This document shows, piece after piece, positions 7,011 through 11,807 of a stretch of DNA of 11,807 bases. The DNA comes from Deltaproteobacteria bacterium (GTDB lineage Bacteria; Desulfobacterota; Desulfobulbia; Desulfobulbales; BM004), in contig JAFDCT010000364.1 in NCBI GenBank assembly GCA_019312695.1, positions 1 through 11,807 of the forward strand, given 5' to 3'. Position 1 is the first letter of the stretch, and each line of letters begins with the position of its first letter. The notes below the pieces were generated by a model. That model made no database searches. It saw nothing but the letters and a program-made list of their open reading frames with translations, and was not told the origin of the DNA. Position numbers and translations under genes: made by a program.

Positions 7011-8925
7011 TCTGTTTCTCCCTCAACAATCGTTTATCCCCCACCCGCATGGTTACCTTGATTTTATCAAAGTACTCAAGAAGGGGTATACTGAATTTCC
7101 GTGAAAGACCGGTCATATCCTTAAAAGCAGGAGTGTCTATTTCCCCTTCGCGGGCCAGGCGCGCTACCAGCTTTTCCTTGAGGTTTTTCATGGCGGGTTT
7201 ATAAAAATATAGCTCTTCAGTGACCTTAACCAGAGCATTATCCCGGATCATAATTGCCAGCACCTCTTTTACAAGGTCCTGTTGGTAACTGCTCAATTTT
7301 GTCATGACTTCCTTGATCGTCGGTGGTGCAAGATCTGCTTCCTGGTAAAAAGTTTCAAGTTCCCGGCGCAGTTTTTTTTCATCTTCCTTGAGAGAAACCT
7401 TGTGGCCTGCAAGCCTTACTAAGGCTTGATCCTGATCGATTTCTCCTTTTTTCTGCAGATCATTTAAAAGAAATTGAAAGAGGCGCTGGTCGAGCCCCCT
7501 GTAAAGCCGGGAACGGAGTTCCTCCTTTGGCAATCCTGTTTTAAGCGGGTTTTCCTTATGATAGGCAGCAAGGATGGTACGGACTTTTTCCCATAGCTTC
7601 TCATAGACTGAAGCTGCGATCATTCGCTGTTTTTCCTGCTCAATGAGTATGATTTTTCTGGATGAAATGGGGCGCTCAACAATTTTTTTAAGAGGCTTGT
7701 CGAAAATTCCCATCTTGACAGCAAGCCTGTCTAAAGTAAGGCCGTTATAGCCGCTTTCACCGATATGGAACAGGGCGAGATTTTCCGGGATATTCTCCCG
7801 GTAGATCGTGAAAATCTCACGGTTTTCAGCCCGGAACCGTTTTCTTTTTCGAGCCGAACCATTTAGGACCATGCCGCCGCCAATGGTATGTACAGGAGAA
7901 TAACTGCGGACAACGTATTTATCTCCCGGCCAGCAGCTGACCTGCTCTTCGAGCAGTATCTGGACATCCCCCTCTGCACCGGGCTCCAGTTCCTCCTGGT
8001 TGAGCAGGACAATACGCCCCATAATCTCCGCAGTACCGATATGGATCCTACCTCTGGTCCGGTTTTTTAGGTTTTTCTTAGCTGATTCGAGGTGGAAAAA
8101 ATCCGTATCAAGCAGGTAAGAAGGATGCAGACAATCAACAGAGGCTGCCATTTCACCCCGTGTTATGGCTTCCTTGTCCAGGCCCTGGATATTGATAGCT
8201 GTTCTGTGTCCTGCTTCAGCCTCCTGGGTATCCTTGCCGTGTACCTGGATGCCCCGTATCTTACCGGTTTTACGGCTGGGATAGAACATGATATCATCAC
8301 CGGTCTTTATACGCCCGGAAATGGCTGTACCGGTGATAACCGTGCCAAAACCCTTCATGGAAAAAACCCTGTCAACCGGCAAACGGAAGGGACCATGCGC
8401 TTCAGAGAAATCGGAAGCGGCCACAAGACTGTCAAGAGTTGTTCTAAACTCTTCAATGCCTTGACCCTGCGTCGATGATACAGTTATCAAGGGTGCGCTC
8501 TCCAGGAATGAACCGGCAAAAAAGGTCCGGATATCATCGGTAACCAGCTCAAGCCATTCCTGTTCAACCATGTCAATTTTGGTAATGACAATAAGGCCGC
8601 GCTGTATGCCGAGCAGCCTGCAGATTTCGAAATGCTCACGGGTCTGGGGCATAATGCCCTCATCGGCAGCAATGATAAAGGCGACAAGATCCATGCCGGC
8701 AGCGCCTGCCACCATGTTTTTGACAAACTTTTCATGGCCGGGGACATCAACAATGCCGAGACGGTGACCGCAGGGCAGATCGAGATAGGCGAAACCGAGT
8801 TCAATGGTAATGCCGCGCTCCTTTTCTTCCTTGAGCCGGTCTGTATCTATTCCGGTCAGGGCCCGGATAAGACTGGTCTTGCCATGATCAACATGCCCGG
8901 CTGTTCCGAGAATGATCTCACGCAC
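7003..8925 (-). CDS. selB: Selenocysteine-specific translation elongation factor SelB
   Basis: A 640-residue SelB, the EF-Tu-like GTPase that carries selenocysteyl-tRNA(Sec) to UGA codons followed by a SECIS hairpin. The G domain shows GHVDHGKT (10-17), the switch region [12 protein letters not shown] (36-47) typical of SelB, DVPGHEKF (60-67) and TKID (115-118). Beta-barrel domains follow to about 350. The remaining 290 residues are winged-helix repeats, which in SelB bind the SECIS RNA. E. coli SelB is 614 residues, so this is full length. The start is GTG at 8925, with GGAGG 10 nt upstream inside the end of the preceding gene, only 3 bp away, suggesting translational coupling. It implies selenoproteins and selA, selC and selD elsewhere in the genome; none is in this window. 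Downstream hflX overlaps its stop if the AUC start is right. Confidence 0.97.
   Translation of the reverse strand: MREIILGTAGHVDHGKTSLIRALTGIDTDRLKEEKERGITIELGFAYLDLPCGHRLGIVDVPGHEKFVKNMVAGAAGMDLVAFIIAADEGIMPQTREHFEICRLLGIQRGLIVITKIDMVEQEWLELVTDDIRTFFAGSFLESAPLITVSSTQGQGIEEFRTTLDSLVAASDFSEAHGPFRLPVDRVFSMKGFGTVITGTAISGRIKTGDDIMFYPSRKTGKIRGIQVHGKDTQEAEAGHRTAINIQGLDKEAITRGEMAASVDCLHPSYLLDTDFFHLESAKKNLKNRTRGRIHIGTAEIMGRIVLLNQEELEPGAEGDVQILLEEQVSCWPGDKYVVRSYSPVHTIGGGMVLNGSARKRKRFRAENREIFTIYRENIPENLALFHIGESGYNGLTLDRLAVKMGIFDKPLKKIVERPISSRKIILIEQEKQRMIAASVYEKLWEKVRTILAAYHKENPLKTGLPKEELRSRLYRGLDQRLFQFLLNDLQKKGEIDQDQALVRLAGHKVSLKEDEKKLRRELETFYQEADLAPPTIKEVMTKLSSYQQDLVKEVLAIMIRDNALVKVTEELYFYKPAMKNLKEKLVARLAREGEIDTPAFKDMTGLSRKFSIPLLEYFDKIKVTMRVGDKRLLREKQNQ
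7018..7024 (-). promoter_or_regulatory. Shine-Dalgarno sequence that decides the hflX start
   Basis: On the minus strand GAGGGAG lies 7 nt before the AUC at 7010-7008, inside the last codons of selB. It is the strongest ribosome site near the start of hflX. No equally good site precedes the ATG at 6902 or 6890. This placement would couple hflX translation to termination of selB. Confidence 0.6.
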
Positions 8926-8928
8926 TTT

Positions 8929-9567
8929 TTACCAGCCTCCGGTAAGAAAGGGATTGGACGCTTTTTCCTTGGCAATGGTGGACCGTTCACCGCCATAGCC
9001 ATGCCCCGGCCAGACAATGGTGTCAGGGGGCAGGGTAAGGAGGCGGGTTTTGATGGATTGCAACAGTTCCTGGGTGGAGCCGCCGGGAAAGTCAGTACGT
9101 CCGACACCCCCGGCAAAGAGTGTGTCTCCGCTGAAAAGGTTGGGTTTGGCATAGAGACACATGCCGCCAGGTGTATGGCCCGGAGTGTGGATGATTGTAA
9201 GGGATTCCTTGCCGAAGTTGAGCGCATCGCCGTCATTTACACGTTTGTCAACAGGCGGGGAGGCGGGCAGCCCCAGCTGGGAGAAGAATTGTTCTACACG
9301 CTCCTGTCCGAAAAAGTCGGCATCAGCTGTGTGCATGACAATGTCAGCGCCGGTCCTGTCTTTAAGAAGCCTGTTGCCGCAGACATGATCGGGATGGCCA
9401 TGGGTATTGATTATATATTTGATCTTGAGGTTTTCCTGTTGGCAGGCTGCCAGGATGTCTTCCTCATCACCGCCCGGATCGATAATTACAGCTTCATTTG
9501 TTTCATCGCAGGCTGCTATGTAACAGCAGACCCCCATCATGCCGACCGTCATCTGTTTAATATGCAT
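8929..9567 (-). CDS. Metallo-beta-lactamase-fold hydrolase, glyoxalase II-like
   Basis: A 212-residue soluble hydrolase of the metallo-beta-lactamase superfamily. Metal ligands are complete: THGHPDH gives H56, H58, D60 and H61, then H131 in TPGHTPGG, D148 in FSGDTLF and H189 in WPGHG, the set for a dinuclear Zn/Fe site. The FSGDTLFAGGVGRTDFPGG stretch (145-163) is typical of the short bacterial GloB-like group (YcbL-type), often annotated as hydroxyacylglutathione hydrolase. It lacks the C-terminal helical domain of classical glyoxalase II (about 250 residues), so the true thioester substrate is uncertain. The ATG at 9567 is preceded by TGGAGA. It lies 18 bp after mrp and 3 bp before selB, so it is most likely in the same transcript. 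No membrane segment or signal peptide is seen. Superfamily is sure; the specific reaction is not. Confidence 0.93.
   Translation of the reverse strand: MHIKQMTVGMMGVCCYIAACDETNEAVIIDPGGDEEDILAACQQENLKIKYIINTHGHPDHVCGNRLLKDRTGADIVMHTADADFFGQERVEQFFSQLGLPASPPVDKRVNDGDALNFGKESLTIIHTPGHTPGGMCLYAKPNLFSGDTLFAGGVGRTDFPGGSTQELLQSIKTRLLTLPPDTIVWPGHGYGGERSTIAKEKASNPFLTGGW
8936..8940 (-). promoter_or_regulatory. Ribosome binding site for the GTG start of selB
   Basis: GGAGG on the minus strand lies 10 nt before the GTG at 8925 and inside the last codons of the upstream hydrolase gene. It supports the GTG start and coupling of the two genes. Confidence 0.65.
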
Positions 9568-9585
9568 TTTTTCTCCAGAGTTTTT

Positions 9586-10479
9586 TTAAGAAGCTTTTTT
9601 TACAGGCAACTCTTCAGTGATATTATCTATGACCCTGTCAAAGGCCTCAGTGGCGGCTGAACCAGCCCCGGAGGAGAGGTAGGGCTTGCCGGTATCTCCA
9701 CCGGCAACAACTTTCGGGTCCATGGGGACATTGCCCAGAAAGGGCAGATTAAATGCCAGGGCAGTCTTCCTGCCGCCGCCAGTACCGAAAATATCCACAG
9801 CCTTGTCGCAGTGAGGACAGATAAAACCGCTCATGTTCTCTACAATACCAAGTATCCTGATATTTACATGTTTGCAGAAATTGATGGATTTACGCACATC
9901 TGCCAGGGCAACCTCCTGGGGCGTTGTAACGATAAGGGCCTTGACGTCCTTGATAGTCTGGGCTACCGAGAGCGGCTCGTCCCCTGTGCCCGGAGGTGCG
10001 TCAATAACAAGGTAGTCCAGCCGACCCCAGTCGATCTCAGCGATGAATTGTCTTATTGCCTGGATTTTAAGAGGCCCCCGCCAGATGATAGCTTCATCGC
10101 GGTTATCCATCATGTACTCCAGCGACATGATTTTCAACTTGTCATTGTAGCGCATGGGCGGAACCAGCGAGGTCGTTTCCTCTTTGGTCCTGTGCAGCCT
10201 TTCGGTAAGGTTGAGCATACGGCAGATATCAGGTCCGTGCAGATCAACATCCATGAGGCCGACCTGATAGCCCCTGTTGGCAAGACCCATAGCCAGATTC
10301 GTCGCCACGGTGCTTTTGCCGACTCCGCCCTTGCCGCTCATGACAAGGATTTTATGCTTGATTTTTGATAATGCTGACGTTATGGCAATGTCCTGCACCG
10401 CTTTTGCAGCCTTAAAGGTGCCGCAGGTTCCTTTCTGATCCCCGCTTTTACTCGGACATGTTTTGCACGCTTCTGACAT
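9586..10479 (-). CDS. mrp: Mrp/NBP35-type P-loop ATPase, iron-sulfur cluster carrier
   Basis: A 297-residue Mrp/ApbC/NBP35-family ATPase thought to hold and transfer [4Fe-4S] clusters to apoproteins in the cytoplasm. The deviant Walker A GKGGVGKST is at 49-57, with DVDLHGPD at 77-84 and DAPPGTGDE at 160-168. ENMSGFICPHC (214-224) holds the paired cysteines C221 and C224 that bridge a cluster between two subunits in this family. The N-terminus adds cysteines at C5, C8 and C19, similar in kind to the N-terminal cluster site of eukaryotic Nbp35; bacterial Mrp in E. coli instead has a DUF59 domain, absent here. The ATG at 10479 has GGGAGG 9 nt upstream. It is the first gene of the minus-strand run mrp-hydrolase-selB-hflX and is divergent from hsp20. 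Confidence 0.94.
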   Translation of the reverse strand: MSEACKTCPSKSGDQKGTCGTFKAAKAVQDIAITSALSKIKHKILVMSGKGGVGKSTVATNLAMGLANRGYQVGLMDVDLHGPDICRMLNLTERLHRTKEETTSLVPPMRYNDKLKIMSLEYMMDNRDEAIIWRGPLKIQAIRQFIAEIDWGRLDYLVIDAPPGTGDEPLSVAQTIKDVKALIVTTPQEVALADVRKSINFCKHVNIRILGIVENMSGFICPHCDKAVDIFGTGGGRKTALAFNLPFLGNVPMDPKVVAGGDTGKPYLSSGAGSAATEAFDRVIDNITEELPVKKAS

Positions 10480-10562
10480 TTTTATGAGCCTCCCACAATA
10501 AAACTGGTTTGATTTAAGGTGTATTTATATACTGTAATGCTTAATGTTTTAAAAGCGAATAA

Positions 10563-10581
10563 GAAATACATTATGTATTTC
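10563..10581. promoter_or_regulatory. Perfect 19-bp palindrome, probable operator in the mrp/hsp20 divergent region
   Basis: GAAATACA (10563-10570) and TGTATTTC (10574-10581) are exact 8-bp inverted arms around TTA. The site lies 84 bp upstream of the mrp start and about 167 bp upstream of hsp20. It touches a possible minus-strand -35 box TTGAAA (10583-10578), though the matching -10 is weak. The symmetry and position suit a dimeric repressor or activator. No regulator gene is adjacent, and I do not recognise the motif. Confidence 0.45.
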
Positions 10582-10629
10582 AACACGGCTTTACTCAGAA
10601 AATAGTGCTTTAAGCTTGATTTGTTTTCA

Positions 10630-10648
10630 GGAAATTAAGTAAACTTCC
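10630..10648. repeat. Imperfect 19-bp palindrome in the mrp/hsp20 divergent region
   Basis: The segment starts GGAAATTAAG and ends AAACTTCC. Seven of nine base pairs match around a central G. It is the same length as the perfect palindrome 67 bp away and might be a weaker second site, but AT-rich DNA makes such matches common. Confidence 0.2.
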
Positions 10649-10717
10649 AGATACATTTGCAATAATACAATTTGAGATAAAAAACGATTTTACTACTAGT
10701 GATTTGAGAGATAAGCC

Positions 10718-10723
10718 TATAAT
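10718..10723 (+). promoter_or_regulatory. Candidate -10 box for hsp20
   Basis: TATAAT matches the -10 consensus exactly and lies 24 nt before the hsp20 ATG. No convincing -35 box is found 16-18 nt upstream (ACTAGT or its neighbours), so the promoter may need an activator or use another sigma factor. I did not find a CIRCE element or a clear sigma32-type promoter. Confidence 0.3.
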
Positions 10724-10747
10724 CCGATACATTATTTCGCAGGTGAT

Positions 10748-11176
10748 ATGATGGATGAGTTCGACCGAAGGATACTTGAAGAGTTCAAAGAGCTGGAACG
10801 GCAGATGGGCAGGATGCTGAGAAGCAGTTCCCTGTCAAGGATTATACCCATTACTGCGAGCGACGGCTGGCAACCGGCAGTAGATGTCTATGAAACTACA
10901 GACGATATAATAGTACTCATGGATACTGCCGGTGTCGATATGAACAATATCACCATCACCGCTGAGAATAAGCGAATCACCGTGGAGGGCAGGAGAAACC
11001 TGCCCAAGCGGGGCAATGTCTGCTGTATTCACCAGCTGGAAATTGAAATGGGCTATTTCAAAAGAACAATCTTCTTTCCCATAGCAGTCAAGTTTTCCGA
11101 ACCGGTCTTTAATTGTTCAAACGGGATCCTGGAAATCAGGTTGCCAAAGGAGACCAAGAACTGTTCTCAACCATAA
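10748..11176 (+). CDS. Small heat shock protein, Hsp20/alpha-crystallin family
   Basis: A 142-residue ATP-independent holdase chaperone of the cytoplasm. After a 40-residue helical N-terminal arm, the alpha-crystallin domain runs from about 41 (WQPAVDVYET) through ITAENKRITVEGRR (70-83) and the IEMGYFKRTIFFP segment (99-111) to NGILEIRLPK (125-134), the family's hallmark ending. The 8-residue tail (KETKNCSQP region) lacks the I-x-I/V motif that most small heat shock proteins use to build large oligomers. Four cysteines (92, 93, 123, 139) are more than usual for the family. Two adjacent ATGs at 10748 and 10751 are possible; AGGTG at 10741-10745 suits the second slightly better. It is followed after 24 bp by lon, so the two likely share a transcript: hold unfolded proteins, then degrade them. 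Confidence 0.93.
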   Translation: MMDEFDRRILEEFKELERQMGRMLRSSSLSRIIPITASDGWQPAVDVYETTDDIIVLMDTAGVDMNNITITAENKRITVEGRRNLPKRGNVCCIHQLEIEMGYFKRTIFFPIAVKFSEPVFNCSNGILEIRLPKETKNCSQP

Positions 11177-11200
11177 TTTTAAGTTATTGGAAGAAATATC

Positions 11201-11807
11201 ATGACTGAGGATAATACATCGATTACTAAGCCAACCAGTGTAAACCCGGCTGAGCTGCCTATACCTGAGGAGCTGCCTGTACTGCCGCTCAATGATTTTG
11301 TGTTTTTCCCGGGTATGGGATTCCCCCTCCAGATATCCAATGAACATTCCAGAAAACTGATCGATGATGCCTTGCTGCAAGACAGGCTCATCGCTGTAGT
11401 TTCTCATATGAGGGCTTCAGAAAACGAAAAGGGATCCCTTTCAGATCACCTCTTTTCTATCGGGGTGGTCTGCTATATCCATAAATTGATCAAGTCCCAG
11501 GAGAATTTTTATCAGGTGGTCATGAGTGCCGTCAAAAAGATCAGGATCCTGGAATTTACCGCCCGTGAACCATATCTGAAGGCCAAGGTTGAAGTCATTG
11601 ATATGAAAGTGATAGAGGATAAAGAGGTTGAAGCCCATGTCCTCAACCTGCGTAACCAGTTTAAGAAACTGGTTACACTTTCCAAGCTGCCGCCTGAATT
11701 GTATGTGACCGTCATGGCTATCACAGATCCATTCCATATTGGCTATCTTATAGCCTCACAGTTGAACCTTGCCTTGGAGGAAGAACAGGCAATTCTTGAA
11801 ATTGATG
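11201..11807 (+). CDS. lon: ATP-dependent protease Lon, N-terminal part (truncated by window edge)
   Basis: The reading frame is open from the ATG at 11201 to the window end, 202 codons, with GGAAG 7 nt before the ATG. The visible part is the Lon N-terminal substrate-binding (LAN/PUA-like) domain: LPVLPL at 25-30 and FPGM at 36-39, followed by the typical later segments GVVCYIHKLIK and YQVVMSAVKKIRI. The AAA+ and Ser-Lys protease domains lie outside the window. Lon degrades misfolded and regulatory proteins with ATP in the cytoplasm. The position 24 bp after hsp20 supports co-expression as a protein quality-control pair. A stand-alone LAN-domain protein of about 200 residues cannot be fully excluded because no ATPase motif is visible, but the frame is still open at the end and the fit to Lon is good. 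Confidence 0.88.
   Translation, partial: MTEDNTSITKPTSVNPAELPIPEELPVLPLNDFVFFPGMGFPLQISNEHSRKLIDDALLQDRLIAVVSHMRASENEKGSLSDHLFSIGVVCYIHKLIKSQENFYQVVMSAVKKIRILEFTAREPYLKAKVEVIDMKVIEDKEVEAHVLNLRNQFKKLVTLSKLPPELYVTVMAITDPFHIGYLIASQLNLALEEEQAILEID

Noticed and set aside
7023..7025. Selenocysteine (UGA) readthrough at the start of hflX, prompted by the neighbouring selB
   Set aside because: The TGA lies upstream of the region that resembles HflX, inside the selB coding end, and the following codons already supply the expected N-terminus.
8632..9660. A 342-codon plus-strand open frame
   Set aside because: It lies antisense to selB, the MBL hydrolase and the end of mrp, all of which show complete family motifs on the minus strand; its own translation resembles no family.
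10670..10714. Two similar TTTGAGA..TAA elements about 32 bp apart before hsp20
   Set aside because: They differ by a 2-base insertion and are short; not enough to call a regulator site.
1..11807. CRISPR arrays, insertion sequences, phage or defence genes, tRNA or rRNA
   Set aside because: No regularly spaced direct repeats, transposase or integrase motifs, or recognisable structural RNA sequence were seen; the genes are core metabolic and translation or protein-quality genes.

Overview
The window is a dense, ordinary-looking stretch of bacterial chromosome with balanced base composition and AT-rich intergenic gaps. It most resembles a Desulfobacterota (sulfate-reducer-like, former Deltaproteobacteria) genome. 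The pointers are a Desulfovibrio-type monocluster ferredoxin, a SelB selenocysteine factor, an HflX with a long extra N-terminal domain, an Mrp/NBP35 ATPase with N-terminal cysteines, and an hsp20-lon pair. This placement is inference from gene families; no 16S or other marker is present.

Layout. (1) Positions 1-3662, minus strand: a promoter, then glmS, a UDP-N-acetylglucosamine-type dehydrogenase, and the start of a NamZ/YbbC (DUF1343) gene cut by the window edge. This is an amino-sugar and cell-envelope block: GlmS makes glucosamine-6-phosphate, the precursor of UDP-GlcNAc; the dehydrogenase probably oxidises UDP-GlcNAc to its uronic acid; the DUF1343 family includes exo-N-acetylmuramidases. 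(2) 3839-5271, plus strand: pyrE, a 56-residue CxxC zinc-ribbon-like protein, a single [4Fe-4S] ferredoxin, and the membrane kinase dgkA. (3) 5334-10479, minus strand: a tightly packed set transcribed in the order mrp, a metallo-beta-lactamase-fold hydrolase, selB, hflX, with junctions of 18 bp, 3 bp and probably an 8-bp overlap. (4) 10748-11807, plus strand: hsp20 followed by the N-terminal part of lon, which runs off the window.

The most interesting point is the start of hflX. Conserved-looking coding sequence continues 36 codons upstream of the first ATG with no ATG, GTG or TTG, back to an AUC codon that sits 7 nt after a strong Shine-Dalgarno sequence and overlaps the selB stop by 8 nt. 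This suggests initiation at AUC, or a single-base error or mutation of an original AUG. Secondary points are a perfect 19-bp palindrome in the mrp/hsp20 divergent region, an unexplained small zinc-ribbon gene next to a ferredoxin, and a Gln in place of the usual Glu in the PEHG motif of the NamZ-like protein. I saw no CRISPR array, insertion sequence, tRNA, rRNA or phage genes, and no clearly new multi-gene system. No stretch above 300 bp lacks a gene; the two largest gaps, 3576-3838 and 10480-10747, are divergent promoter regions.
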